Shown here in pieces: positions 24,115 to 34,863 of a stretch of DNA of 64,000 nt. Numbering within the stretch: position 1 is the stretch's first letter; the number at the start of each line of letters is the position of its first letter. This DNA is from Candidatus Korobacter versatilis (GTDB lineage Bacteria; Acidobacteriota; Terriglobia; Terriglobales; Acidobacteriaceae): assembly GCA_016185395.1 (NCBI GenBank), contig JACPNR010000009.1:231843-295842 (forward strand). Direction: 5' to 3'. Under the pieces are notes generated by a model. That model was not told the DNA's origin. It did not search any database and was given only the letters and a program-made list of their open reading frames with translations. The position numbers were made by a program, and so were the translations under genes.

Positions 24115-27012
24115 TTGTCCAAAAACATGGAACCCGGCTTGCAAGCTGAACCGGCGTCCGCAGTCGAAGGCAAGGCTGCGCGTTTTCGCCGGCCCATGAG
24201 ATCAGAATCGCAGTTCCGCTTCACGGCCCTCGCGCTGGCTGTCCTCACCGTCACCGCGACCATCTTCGCCTTCATCAACTACCAGAAGGAGCGCCAGGCG
24301 GAGACTCCCACCGACGGCGTCTGGTGGGTGGAGCACGAGGGCTGGCTGCGCGCCGAGCGCGTGGATCCCGGCGGGCCGGCGGACAAGGCTGGGGTGAAGC
24401 CGGGCGACGTGCTCTCCGCCATCAACACGCAGACGGTGAACAGCGTGGCGGCGGTGCAGCGGCAGGTCTATCGCACCGGCATCTGGAAAGACGCCACCTA
24501 CTCGCTCGTCCGCAATGAAGTGCCGGTGGATGTGAAGCTCATCCTGGAACCGGCGGACCGCTCGGTCAACGCCGGACTGCGGCTCATCGCACTCATCTAT
24601 CTGAGCATCGGGCTCTACGTGCTGCTGCGACGCTGGACCGCGCCGAAGTCCATGCACTTCTACGTTTTTTGCCTGGTGTCGTTCGTCTTCTACTCTTTCA
24701 AGTACACCGGCAAGCTGAACGGGTTCGACGAGATCATCTACTGGTCGAACGTGGTCGCATGGCTGTTGCAGCCCTCGCTGTTCCTGCACTTCTCGCTGAC
24801 ATTCCCGGAAGAAAAGCCCTTCGTCGGTCGCCACCGCTGGATCATCCCGGCGGTCTACGCGCCGGCGGTGGCGCTGCTCGCCTTCCACATCCTGGCGTGG
24901 ATGGTGCTGGCGCCTTCCGAACTCCTGCGCTGGAACCTCGACCGCGTCGAGATGCTCTATCTCGCGCTCTACTTCGTGGGCGCGGCGCTGGTGTTCTGGA
25001 ATACCTATCAAAAAGCCGACACGCCGCTGCTCCGCCAGCAGATGAAGTGGGTGACGCGCGGGACCATCCTCGCCATCGCGCCGTTCACGCTGCTGTATGT
25101 CGTCCCGTTCCTGGCAGGTTCCCTGCCCTCGGCGGCGCAGAAGATCAGCGTGCTCTCGCTCGTCTTCCTGCCGCTGACGTTCGGCTACGCCATCGTGCGT
25201 TACCGCCTGATGGACGTGGACATCATCTTCAAGCGCGGCATGACGTACACGCTGGCCGCCGCCGCCATCGTCGGCATGTATTACGGCGTGGTCGCGCTAG
25301 TGGCGGAGAGTGTGCGCGTAAAGTTCCCGTCCACCGGTCCAGCGGGCCTGGTGGCCGCCGTCGTGGTGACGGCGTTGCTGTTCGAGCCGGTGAAGAACTG
25401 GATCCAGGAGCGCCTCGACCGCGTCCTCTTGCGCAAGCGCTACGACTATCGCCGGACGCTCATCGAGTTCGGCCGCGAACTGAACTCCGAGACCGACCTG
25501 GCGAAGATGCTGAGCATGGTCATTGACCGGCTCTCCCGCACGCTGCTGGTGGACAAGGTCGCCGTCTTCCTCGAAGAAGGTGACCACTACTACATGGCGC
25601 GGTCGTTCGGCATCGCCAACGTGGGCCGGCTCGACCTCGGCTTCCTGCGGACGCACCAGGACGAGTTCTCTACCGGCCATCTCTTCTTCGACAACACGCG
25701 CATCGTGCCGCGCGAGACGCCCGCGGAGCAGGAGACCATCGCGAAACTCGAGTTGAATTACTACATCCCTTGCACCATCCAGCACCGTGTGATCGCCGTG
25801 CTCGGGTTGGGCAAGACGATGGAAGGCGACTTCCTTTCGTCGGAAGACGTTGAGCTGCTGGAGACGCTCGCCGGATACGTGGGCATCGCCATCCAGAACG
25901 CCGCCCTCTATGCCTCGCTCGAACAGAAAGCCGCGGAGTACGAGCGGCTGAAGGAATTCAACGAGAACATCGTGGAATCAATCTCCGTCGGCGTGCTGGC
26001 CATCGACCTCGAGGACCGCATCGAGAGCTGGAACTCGCAGATGGAAGTCATGTACGCCATGCCGCGCAGTGAAGTGCTGGGCAAACCACTCGCCGAGGTC
26101 TTCCCTTCGGCATTCAACGAAGAGTTCTACCGGGTGCGGCAGAACGCGGGCATCCACAATCTCTACAAGTTCCGCTTGCCGACGCCGGCAGGCGACGCGC
26201 GCACCACGAACATCGCCATCGCGCCGCTGGTGACGAAGAAGTTCCACGTGATCGGCCGCTTGATCATCGTCGACGACATCACCGAGCGCCTGGGCCTGGA
26301 ATCGCAGCTCACGCAGGCGGAGAAGATGTCGTCCATCGGGCTGCTCGCGGCGGGCGTGGCCCACGAAGTGAACACGCCGCTGGCAGTCATTTCCAGCTAC
26401 GCGCAACTGCTCTCGAAGCAGGTGCAGGGCGACGAGAAGAAGTCGGGCCTGCTCGAGAAGATCACGGCGCAGACCTTCCGCGCCTCGGAGATCGTGAACA
26501 ACCTGCTGAACTTCTCGCGCACGTCGGGCGCGGAGTTCAGCGACGTGAACCTGAACCGCGTGATCAGCGACACCCTCGCGCTGCTCGAGCACCAGCTGAA
26601 GACCTCGAAGGTGAAGGTGACGCAGGAGCTGGCGGCCGACCTGCCGCTCATCCACGGCAACGCCGGAAAATTGCAGCAGGTCTTCCTCAACCTGTTCCTC
26701 AACGCCAAGGACGCGATGCCGCAAGGCGGCACGCTCACGGTGCGGAGTGCGAACGGGTCGGGAGTGAACATCGCCATCGGCGACAGCGGGTCGGGCATCG
26801 AGCCGGAAAACCTGCGGCGCATCTACGAGCCCTTCTTCACCACCAAGAACGCCGGTGGGGCGGGCGAGCGGCGCGGCACCGGACTGGGCCTGGCGGTCTC
26901 TTACGGGATCATCCAGGAACACGCCGGCAAGATCCATGTGGAGAGCGAGCCGGGGCAAGGGACCACGTTCTACCTGGAGTTCCCCATGGTCCGCAAAGCA
27001 GTGAGTGTGTAA
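24115..27012 (+). CDS. PDZ-7TM-GAF-PAS sensor histidine kinase
   Basis: A sensor kinase of about 965 aa with an unusual module order. One N-terminal helix (about 35-55) is followed by a periplasmic PDZ-like domain (about 65-150, containing GWLRAERVDPGGPADKAG and KPGDVLSAIN). Then come seven or so helices (about 160-385), GAF (about 430-590), PAS (about 610-720), the H-box GVAHEVNTPLAVISSYAQLL and a HATPase with NAKDAMPQGG, GDSGSGI and GTGLGLAVSYGI. The partner regulator gene starts 30 nt downstream. I favour TTG at 24,115 with CAGGG upstream; TTG at 24,100 and ATG at 24,127 are alternatives. The PDZ suggests sensing of a misfolded or proteolysed envelope protein (inference). Confidence 0.88.
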   Translation: MSKNMEPGLQAEPASAVEGKAARFRRPMRSESQFRFTALALAVLTVTATIFAFINYQKERQAETPTDGVWWVEHEGWLRAERVDPGGPADKAGVKPGDVLSAINTQTVNSVAAVQRQVYRTGIWKDATYSLVRNEVPVDVKLILEPADRSVNAGLRLIALIYLSIGLYVLLRRWTAPKSMHFYVFCLVSFVFYSFKYTGKLNGFDEIIYWSNVVAWLLQPSLFLHFSLTFPEEKPFVGRHRWIIPAVYAPAVALLAFHILAWMVLAPSELLRWNLDRVEMLYLALYFVGAALVFWNTYQKADTPLLRQQMKWVTRGTILAIAPFTLLYVVPFLAGSLPSAAQKISVLSLVFLPLTFGYAIVRYRLMDVDIIFKRGMTYTLAAAAIVGMYYGVVALVAESVRVKFPSTGPAGLVAAVVVTALLFEPVKNWIQERLDRVLLRKRYDYRRTLIEFGRELNSETDLAKMLSMVIDRLSRTLLVDKVAVFLEEGDHYYMARSFGIANVGRLDLGFLRTHQDEFSTGHLFFDNTRIVPRETPAEQETIAKLELNYYIPCTIQHRVIAVLGLGKTMEGDFLSSEDVELLETLAGYVGIAIQNAALYASLEQKAAEYERLKEFNENIVESISVGVLAIDLEDRIESWNSQMEVMYAMPRSEVLGKPLAEVFPSAFNEEFYRVRQNAGIHNLYKFRLPTPAGDARTTNIAIAPLVTKKFHVIGRLIIVDDITERLGLESQLTQAEKMSSIGLLAAGVAHEVNTPLAVISSYAQLLSKQVQGDEKKSGLLEKITAQTFRASEIVNNLLNFSRTSGAEFSDVNLNRVISDTLALLEHQLKTSKVKVTQELAADLPLIHGNAGKLQQVFLNLFLNAKDAMPQGGTLTVRSANGSGVNIAIGDSGSGIEPENLRRIYEPFFTTKNAGGAGERRGTGLGLAVSYGIIQEHAGKIHVESEPGQGTTFYLEFPMVRKAVSV

Positions 27013-27041
27013 CGAGTCGAAGTGAATAGTGGGAGTGAGTC

Positions 27042-28478
<1,437 letters not shown>

Positions 28479-28596
28479 GACGCGGGTCAGCCTGTCGGTT
28501 CCGCCTTGCATCCTCACCCGGCGAGCGGAGCGCGGGAGGGCGCATCGCAAACCTGTTCCCGCTTTCCCCGCCCTCTGGTACACTCCCCCTTCCGCG

Positions 28597-29376
28597 ATGG
28601 AACTCATCTCACCAGTCGATATCGCCAAGCAGATGGTGATGGCGGTGCAGGACTACTCGCAGCTTGCTGCGCGGTCGCTGAGCAACGTCTTCCGCCGGCC
28701 GCGCTATGTGGCCGATACGCTCGTCCAGATGGACCAGGTCGGCGTGGGCTCGCTGCCCATCGTGGTGCTCACCGGATTCTTCACCGGCGCCGTCCTGGCG
28801 CTGCAAGGCTCGAACACCCTCGACCGCTTCGGCTCGCTCTCGCTCATCGGACAGCTGGTTTCCATCTCCATGGTCCGCGAGCTTGGCCCGGTGCTGACCA
28901 GCCTCATGGTCGCTGGCCGCAACTCCAGCGGCATGGCCAGCGAGCTGGGCTCGATGAAGGTGACCGAGCAGATCGACGCCATGCGCGCGCTCGGCACCGA
29001 CCCCTCGAAGAAGCTGGTGACGCCGCGCGTGCTCTCGACCGTGACCATGCTGTTCTTCTTAACCATGATCTCCGACCTGGTCGGGCTCTCCGGCGGCGCC
29101 ATGGTCTCCACCCTGATGCTTGGCCTGAACAGCAATCAGTATTGGAGCAAGGCGTGGCAATCGCTGGTGTGGCAGGACGTGACCATGGGCCTGACCAAGC
29201 CGATCATCTTCGGATTCATCTTGTCCACGATCGGCTGCTATTACGGCCTCTCCACCAAGGGCGGCACGCAGGGCGTAGGTAAGGCGACCACGCAAGCCGT
29301 GGTGGCGGCGTCGGTGCTCATCCTCGTGGTTGACTTCTTCTGGACGCGTCTGCTCATGACCATGATCGGCTCCTAG
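28597..29376 (+). CDS. mlaE: MlaE-type ABC transporter permease
   Basis: A 259-aa permease of the MlaE/YrbE family, which moves phospholipids or other hydrophobic substrates between inner and outer membranes. Five or so hydrophobic segments are visible. The family core VRELGPVLTSLMVAGRNSSG near 89-108 and ELGSMKVTEQIDAMRALG near 111-128 are diagnostic. It lies 3 nt upstream of the ATPase gene. The expected MCE-domain (MlaD) substrate-binding gene is not adjacent. TACACT at 28,579-28,584 is a possible -10 element 12 nt before the ATG. Confidence 0.93.
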   Translation: MELISPVDIAKQMVMAVQDYSQLAARSLSNVFRRPRYVADTLVQMDQVGVGSLPIVVLTGFFTGAVLALQGSNTLDRFGSLSLIGQLVSISMVRELGPVLTSLMVAGRNSSGMASELGSMKVTEQIDAMRALGTDPSKKLVTPRVLSTVTMLFFLTMISDLVGLSGGAMVSTLMLGLNSNQYWSKAWQSLVWQDVTMGLTKPIIFGFILSTIGCYYGLSTKGGTQGVGKATTQAVVAASVLILVVDFFWTRLLMTMIGS

Positions 29377-29379
29377 CCC

Positions 29380-30222
29380 GTGTCGCTCACTTCGGCCATC
29401 CCGGGTAACCTGGCTGCGGAAGACACGCAGCACTTGGCCATCGTGTTCGAGGACGTCGCGCTCGCGTTCGACGACATCGTCGTGCTCGATGGCGTCTCGT
29501 TCGAGCTGAAGCGCGGCGAGACCAAGGCCATCTTCGGCATCGCCGGCGCCGGCAAGACGATGATCCTCAAGCTCGCGCTCGGGCTCATCAAGCCCGATCG
29601 CGGACACATCTGGGTGCTCGGTCACGACGTCACCGAGATGCGCGAGGAAGACCTCTTCGAGCTGCGCCGCAAGATCGGCATGGTCTTTCAGGAGAGCGCG
29701 CTGTTTGATTCCATGACCGTGCGCGACAACGTGGCGTTCCGCCTCATCGAGGAAGGCGACGTCCCCGGCGATGAGCTCGACAAGCGCGTGCGCGAGGTGC
29801 TGCGCTTCGTCGAACTGGAGCGCACCATCGACATGCTGCCCTCGGAACTTTCCGGCGGCATGCGCCGCCGCGTCTCCATCGCGCGCGCCATCATCACCCA
29901 GCCGGAGGTCATCCTCTACGATTCGCCCACCGGCGGCCTCGATCCCATTACCTCGACCACCATCGTGCAGTTGATCGTGAAGCAGCGCGACGTCTACAAG
30001 ACCAGTTCGCTGCTGGTCACGCACCGCCTGCAGGACGCCTTCACCATGGCGACCAGCTACTTCGACACCAAGACGAACGAGATGAAACCCATCCAGCCGG
30101 GCTCGAACATCGACGTGAAGACCAGCTTCCTCATCCTGCGCGACGGCAAGATCATCCTCGATGGCGAAGCCGCGGATCTGACCGCGACCAAGGACGAGTA
30201 CATCAAGGAATACATCGCGTAG
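29380..30222 (+). CDS. mlaF: MlaF-type ABC transporter ATP-binding protein
   Basis: ATPase partner of the adjacent MlaE permease, 280 aa, starting at GTG 29,380. Walker A is GIAGAGKT (53-60), the signature is LSGGM (157-161) and the H-loop His is in LLVTHRLQ near 212. Walker B reads ILYDSPTGGLDP: Asp181 is present but the following catalytic glutamate is replaced by Ser182. All other nucleotide-binding motifs are intact, so the fold is fine but ATP hydrolysis chemistry may differ. A bidirectional terminator follows at 30,260-30,290. Confidence 0.93.
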   Translation: MSLTSAIPGNLAAEDTQHLAIVFEDVALAFDDIVVLDGVSFELKRGETKAIFGIAGAGKTMILKLALGLIKPDRGHIWVLGHDVTEMREEDLFELRRKIGMVFQESALFDSMTVRDNVAFRLIEEGDVPGDELDKRVREVLRFVELERTIDMLPSELSGGMRRRVSIARAIITQPEVILYDSPTGGLDPITSTTIVQLIVKQRDVYKTSSLLVTHRLQDAFTMATSYFDTKTNEMKPIQPGSNIDVKTSFLILRDGKIILDGEAADLTATKDEYIKEYIA

Positions 30223-30227
30223 TGGCG

Positions 30228-30256
30228 CTTTTCCGTTTTCCGCTTTCCGCTTCCAG
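30228..30256. repeat. CTTTTCCG-word low-complexity repeat
   Basis: Three to four copies of the word CTTTTCCG/CTTTCCGC in tandem lie immediately after the mlaF stop and before the terminator hairpin. Confidence 0.5.
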
Positions 30257-30259
30257 ACA

Positions 30260-30290
30260 AAGCAAAAGGCCGGCGTGAAGCCGGCCTTCT
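30260..30290. terminator. Bidirectional terminator between mlaF and the convergent gene
   Basis: Stem AAGGCCGGC, 5-nt loop, GCCGGCCTT (30,266-30,288). On the minus strand it is followed by TTTTGCTTTG, a good U-tract for the convergent small gene at 30,307-30,789. The plus-strand tail is weaker. Confidence 0.8.
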
Positions 30291-30306
30291 GCATTCCTGG
30301 TAACGG

Positions 30307-30789
30307 TCACTGTCCGGCGGCCTTTGGCTGGGCACGACGGCTGGCAATCATCTTGCGCGCCAGTTCGACGCGGGCGCGGCGTTCCGGGGTAGCGTTCGCG
30401 ACCGCTTCCATGTGGCGGCCGAAGTTAGGGTTCAGGCGCTCACGCATGATAGGGAAGAAATCACCGTACTTAGCATAGAGAAAAAACAGCTCGCCGGAAA
30501 AGTCGTCGAAGAGTTCCTGGTGGACCGCGCCGCGGTGAGCCAGCGCTGCCGTCTGCTCCCAGTAGGAGAAGACCATCCGGAAGAACGTCTGTTCCTGAGT
30601 GCCGAAGTTGAATGCGGTCGTGGCGAACTCTTCCGTGGTGGTCGGCGCCCACTGGAACAGGATGTAGTTGCGCGCTTCCCGCAGCTTCGGATCGCGGCGG
30701 TGTTCATACGTGCGCAGCATGATGTCGGCATCGGCGTGGGTCGCCGGGCGGGACTTCGGAGCGGATTTCGCCTTCGTCTTCCTGGGCAT
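30307..30789 (-). CDS. Hypothetical cytosolic protein (DUF4760-like)
   Basis: A 160-aa protein with a basic N-terminus (MPRKTKAKSAPKSRP) and a mainly helical, aromatic-rich body including NYILFQWAPTTTEEF and FDDFSGELFFLYAKYGDFFP. I see no signal peptide, catalytic motif or metal site. The composition is reminiscent of DUF4760-type proteins, but this is only a weak impression. The start at 30,789 has a strong AAGGAGG site. Its own terminator follows at 30,260-30,290, so it is either monocistronic or the last gene after topA. Confidence 0.65.
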   Translation of the reverse strand: MPRKTKAKSAPKSRPATHADADIMLRTYEHRRDPKLREARNYILFQWAPTTTEEFATTAFNFGTQEQTFFRMVFSYWEQTAALAHRGAVHQELFDDFSGELFFLYAKYGDFFPIMRERLNPNFGRHMEAVANATPERRARVELARKMIASRRAQPKAAGQ

Positions 30790-30869
30790 GTTCGGAATCC
30801 TCCTTGAGTGGGGACGGAATTATGCGTCTTTTCCTCACGTCGCCGCAACGCTTCGCTGCGTCGCCGTCG

Positions 30870-33428
30870 CTACGCTACGGCGACGGGTTCCGGCGCCGGC
30901 CGCGAGTAGTCGCATTTGACCGCGACAGCCTCGTCCTCTGCGGCGCCCTTCTTCTTCCGCCGCTTCGGTGCGTCTTCCTCATCGGCGCCGGCACGCTTGT
31001 TCGGACAAGCAATGACCGTGCCGCTTTTTAGCTTCTTTTCAACAAGATACGGGTTGCCGCACTGCGGGCACTTCTCGTCCACCGGCTTCCAGTTCGAGGT
31101 GAAGTCGCACTTCGGATAATTCCCGCAGCCATAGAAGAGGTTGCCGCGGCGGCGCGCCTTCTTCTCCACGATCTCGCCCTCTTTGCACTTGGGGCACTTC
31201 ATCCCGATAAAGTTCTGCTTGATGTACTTGCAGTCGGGATATCCGGAGCACGAGACGAACTCGCCGTAGCGGCCGTGGCGCAAGATCATGTTGCGGCTGC
31301 ACAGCGGACACTTTTCTTCCAGCGGGATGTCCGGGACCTTCTTGCCCTGGTCGAGCCGGCGCGTGGTCTTGCACTCGGGGTATCCGGTGCACGCCATGAA
31401 CTGGCCGAAGCGTCCGCGCTTGAGGACCATCAGCCGGCCGCAGTTCTCGCAATACTCTTCTTGCGTGGTCTCCTGCATGTCGGCCGAGTCGAGGTCGGGC
31501 AGGTCAATGGGGTTCTCTTTGGTGAAGGTGCAGGAGTTGGGATCGTCTTTCGCGTACGCGCTGCACGCAAAGAACGAACCGTGCTTGCCCCACTTGATGA
31601 CCAGCGGCGAGCCGCAGCGCTCGCACTTCTCGTCGGTGGGTTTCTCCATCCGCTTCACGTTCTCCATGTGCTTCTCGGCGTAGCGGAGGTCCTTCGCGAA
31701 CTTCTTGTAGAACTCGGCGAGCGCGTCGGTCCACTTCTCCTTGCCTTCTTCGATCTCGTCGAGCTCCTCTTCCAGGCGCGCGGTGTACTGCAGGTCGAAG
31801 ATGTCGGGGAAGTTGGCGACGAGCAGGTCGGTGACGACCAAGCCGATCTCGGTGGGCGCGAACTTTCCGCCACCCTTCATCACGTAACCGCGCTCCTGGA
31901 TGGTCGAGATGATGGCCGAGTAAGTGGACGGGCGTCCGATGCCGCGCTCCTCGAGCTCCTTCACCAGCGACGCTTCGTTGAACCGCGGAGGCGGCTCGGT
32001 GAAGTGCTGCTCCGGCTTCAACCCCTTGAGCTCGAGCTTTTGTCCGGCTTCGAGCGCGGGCAGCTTGTGGCGCAGCTCCTCATCCTCTTCCGTCTTGCCC
32101 TCGTGCGATTCCTCGTAGACCTTCAGGAAGCCCTCGAACTTGAGGACCGAGCCGGTCACGCGGTAGGGATACGTCTTGCCGCTTTTCGCGACGGCGTCGA
32201 TGTCCACCGACGTCTGGTCGAAGACCGCCGGCATCATCTGCGATGCGACGAAGCGCTGCCAGATGAGCTTGTAAACTTTGTACTCGTCTTCCTGGAGGTA
32301 GCGCTTGATGGCGTCCGGATGGCGCATCACGCCGGTCGGGCGGATGGCCTCGTGCGCTTCCTGCGCGCCCTTCTTCGACTTGAAGAAGTTGGGCGACTCG
32401 GGCAGGAACGGCGCGCCGAAATTCGACCGGATGTACTCGCGCACTTCGCCCAGCGCGTCGTTCGAAACGCGCGTGGAATCGGTGCGCATATAAGTAATGA
32501 GGCCGACCGAGCCTTCGTCGCCGAGGTCGATGCCTTCATAGAGGCGCTGCGCGATCATCATCGCGCGCTTCACGCTGAAGCGGAGCTTGCGCGAGGCGTC
32601 CTGCTGGAACTTCGAGGTCGTGAACGGCGGCGCGGCCGAGCGGCGGCGTTCCTTCTTCTCTACTTCGCGCACCCTCCAGGCAGCGCCCTCGAGGTCGGCC
32701 TGGATGCGCTTGGCCGTCTCCTCGTTCGGGATCTCATTCTTGTCGGGATTGGCTCCGACAAAGTTGGCGTCGAACAGCGGCGGCTTGGCGCCGTGTAGGT
32801 GCGCGTCAAGCGTCCAGTATTCGACCTTCTGGAAGGCCTTGATGTCCCGCTCGCGCTCCACGATAAGCCGCAGCGCCACCGTCTGGACGCGTCCGGCGGA
32901 GATGCCGCGCCGCACCTTGTCCCACAGCAGCGGGGAGACCTGATAACCCACCAGGCGGTCGAGCACGCGGCGCGTCTGCTGCGCGTCCACCAGGTTGCGG
33001 TCGATGGTCCGCGGATGCTCGAAGGCTTCCTTCACCGCCTTCTGCGTGATCTCGTTGAAGGTGACGCGATGGATGATGACCTCATCCTCGCCCTTCTTCT
33101 TCTTGCGCTTCTTGCCGTCGAAATTGTCGCCGCCGAGCTCCTCGGCCAAGTGCGCGGCGATGGCCTCGCCTTCGCGGTCCGGGTCGGGCGCCAGGTAGAT
33201 GGCGCTGGCGCCCGTGGCGAGCTTCTTCAGCCGCGCCAGCACCTTCTCCTTGCCGGGGATGACCACGTACTCGGTCTCAAAGTCGTTCTCGACGTCGACA
33301 CCCAGCACCTTCTTTGGCAGGTCCTTCACGTGCCCAAGCGAGGCCTCCACGTCGAAGCCCTTGCCGAGATATTTGTTGATCGTCTTCGCCTTCGCGGGCG
33401 ATTCGACGATGACTAGCGATTTAGCCAA
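30870..33428 (-). CDS. topA: DNA topoisomerase I (type IA)
   Basis: Relaxes negative supercoils. The 852-aa protein starts at a TTG (33,428) with AAGGGA upstream, giving LVIVESPAKAKT as the Toprim strand. The acidic triad APDPDREGEA lies near 80-90, and the catalytic tyrosine is in GLITYMRTDSTR near 313. Five C-terminal zinc-ribbon repeats (starting CERCGSPL, CENCGRLM, CPLCSRNM, CPKCKEGE and CPQCGNPY; the last has lost its terminal cysteine pair) are followed by a Lys/Arg-rich tail. dprA lies 68 nt upstream on the same strand, the common dprA-topA arrangement. Confidence 0.97.
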   Translation of the reverse strand: MAKSLVIVESPAKAKTINKYLGKGFDVEASLGHVKDLPKKVLGVDVENDFETEYVVIPGKEKVLARLKKLATGASAIYLAPDPDREGEAIAAHLAEELGGDNFDGKKRKKKKGEDEVIIHRVTFNEITQKAVKEAFEHPRTIDRNLVDAQQTRRVLDRLVGYQVSPLLWDKVRRGISAGRVQTVALRLIVERERDIKAFQKVEYWTLDAHLHGAKPPLFDANFVGANPDKNEIPNEETAKRIQADLEGAAWRVREVEKKERRRSAAPPFTTSKFQQDASRKLRFSVKRAMMIAQRLYEGIDLGDEGSVGLITYMRTDSTRVSNDALGEVREYIRSNFGAPFLPESPNFFKSKKGAQEAHEAIRPTGVMRHPDAIKRYLQEDEYKVYKLIWQRFVASQMMPAVFDQTSVDIDAVAKSGKTYPYRVTGSVLKFEGFLKVYEESHEGKTEEDEELRHKLPALEAGQKLELKGLKPEQHFTEPPPRFNEASLVKELEERGIGRPSTYSAIISTIQERGYVMKGGGKFAPTEIGLVVTDLLVANFPDIFDLQYTARLEEELDEIEEGKEKWTDALAEFYKKFAKDLRYAEKHMENVKRMEKPTDEKCERCGSPLVIKWGKHGSFFACSAYAKDDPNSCTFTKENPIDLPDLDSADMQETTQEEYCENCGRLMVLKRGRFGQFMACTGYPECKTTRRLDQGKKVPDIPLEEKCPLCSRNMILRHGRYGEFVSCSGYPDCKYIKQNFIGMKCPKCKEGEIVEKKARRRGNLFYGCGNYPKCDFTSNWKPVDEKCPQCGNPYLVEKKLKSGTVIACPNKRAGADEEDAPKRRKKKGAAEDEAVAVKCDYSRPAPEPVAVA

Positions 33429-33495
33429 AACGTGTCCCTTCAGTCGTGAATCGGTTTGAAACTAGCACGACAGGACGGAAAAGCCAAAATCCACG

Positions 33496-34674
33496 TCAGA
33501 ACGCTTTGACGAAATGCTTGCCCGGAAGTTGTTTGATTTTTCCGGAAAGCTCCAGCTCGAACAGGGCCGCGAAGATCTCCGAAGAAGAGACTTGCGGCTC
33601 CAACTGCTCGACCAGTTCATCAATGTGCGTGGATTCGTCGGGCTTGAGGAGCGCGTAGATCCGGCGCTCGGCGGGACCGAGGGCTTGGTCGTCCTCGAAT
33701 AGAGATGCAGTTGCAGGGGCCTGGGATTCATTTCCGGAATCGGGCATGAGCTGGGTCTGGAGCTCGCCAGGCAGCTCTTCCCACACGTCTTCCCAGGTGG
33801 CAGTCAGCTTGGCGCCTTGCTTGATGAGCGTGTTCGGGCCCCAGGAATTCTTGTTGGTCACGTTGCCGGGGATGGCGAAGAGGTCGCGGTCCTGCTCGAG
33901 CGCGCAGCGCGCGGTGATGCGCGTGCCGGAATATTCGCCCGCTTCGACCACGAGCACGCCGAGCGCGAGTCCGCTGATGATGCGATTGCGGATGGGAAAA
34001 TTCTGTGGCGCCGCGAATGTGGCCATCGGAAACTCCGAGACCACCGCGCCGCCCAGCGCGATCATCTGCTCGGCTATCTTCTTGTTCTCGCGCGGATACA
34101 TCACGTCCACGCCGGTGCCGAAGACGGCCACGGTCTTCCCTTTGGCGTGAAACGCCCCGCGATGCGCGGCGGTGTCCACGCCGCGCGCCATCCCGCTGTA
34201 GATCACGAGGCCGCGGTTGGCAAGGTCGCACGCCATGCGCTCGGCCATCCCAATGCCGTAAGGCGTGGGGTGGCGCGTACCGACAATGGCGATTCCCGGC
34301 TTCGAGATCACGTCCACCTCGCCGCGGACGAACAGCACCACCGGCGGGTCGTAGATCTGCTTGAGCAACGGCGGATACGCCGGGTCACCGAATCCAACGA
34401 CGTGCGCGCCGGCGGCGGTCGCGCGCACCATCTCCTCCTGCGCGAGGTCCGCCGACTTCCCTGTCCCGATGGATTGCGCGGCCGCGGCGCGCAGCCCGGC
34501 GGCTTCGAGTTCGGTGAGCGAAGCGCGAAACACGTTCTCCACCGATTCAAAGTGCTCGACCAGTTTCCGCGCGCGCCCCGGACCCAGCATGGGCGTGAGC
34601 GCCAGCGCCAGCCAGAGCTTCGCCTGCGCGCTGGGCGCGGAAACGGGCGCGGCTCTAGGCGTTGCGGGGCTCAT
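33496..34674 (-). CDS. dprA: DNA-processing protein DprA
   Basis: Loads RecA on incoming single-stranded DNA during natural transformation; 392 aa. An N-terminal helix-hairpin-helix/SAM-like region (LTPMLGPGRARKLVEHF) precedes the Rossmann core. The core has GIAIVGTRHPTPYG, YSGMARGVDTAAHRGA (DNA-binding loop), VFGTGVDVMYPREN and FPIRNRIISGLALGVLVVEA. A C-terminal winged helix (about 330-390) matches the DprA WH domain. I chose ATG 34,674 over one 30 nt upstream because the conserved part starts soon after it. It is upstream of topA on the same strand, probably co-transcribed. A TACATT hexamer at 34,695-34,700 could be its -10. Confidence 0.95.
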   Translation of the reverse strand: MSPATPRAAPVSAPSAQAKLWLALALTPMLGPGRARKLVEHFESVENVFRASLTELEAAGLRAAAAQSIGTGKSADLAQEEMVRATAAGAHVVGFGDPAYPPLLKQIYDPPVVLFVRGEVDVISKPGIAIVGTRHPTPYGIGMAERMACDLANRGLVIYSGMARGVDTAAHRGAFHAKGKTVAVFGTGVDVMYPRENKKIAEQMIALGGAVVSEFPMATFAAPQNFPIRNRIISGLALGVLVVEAGEYSGTRITARCALEQDRDLFAIPGNVTNKNSWGPNTLIKQGAKLTATWEDVWEELPGELQTQLMPDSGNESQAPATASLFEDDQALGPAERRIYALLKPDESTHIDELVEQLEPQVSSSEIFAALFELELSGKIKQLPGKHFVKAF

Positions 34675-34845
34675 GCACGAGGACTCACGGGCGGAATGTA
34701 GCACGCGGACCCCGCCCTGGCGTGGGGGTCTCGCTTCTGTTCTGGAATCAGAACAAGCGGCCGGCCCCCGGCGGACGGCGTTGGGCTGCCACTATCGCCA
34801 CGCGATATATAGACCCGCCGCGCGGCAGGGACGCCTCGCCTTTGT

Positions 34846-34851
34846 TAGAAT
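34846..34851 (+). promoter_or_regulatory. Putative -10 element TAGAAT before mqnA
   Basis: TAGAAT ends 12 nt before the mqnA ATG, so a transcript starting 6-8 nt downstream would have a leader of about 5 nt. Divergent to dprA. Confidence 0.45.
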
Positions 34852-34863
34852 CTTCCGTTCGCT

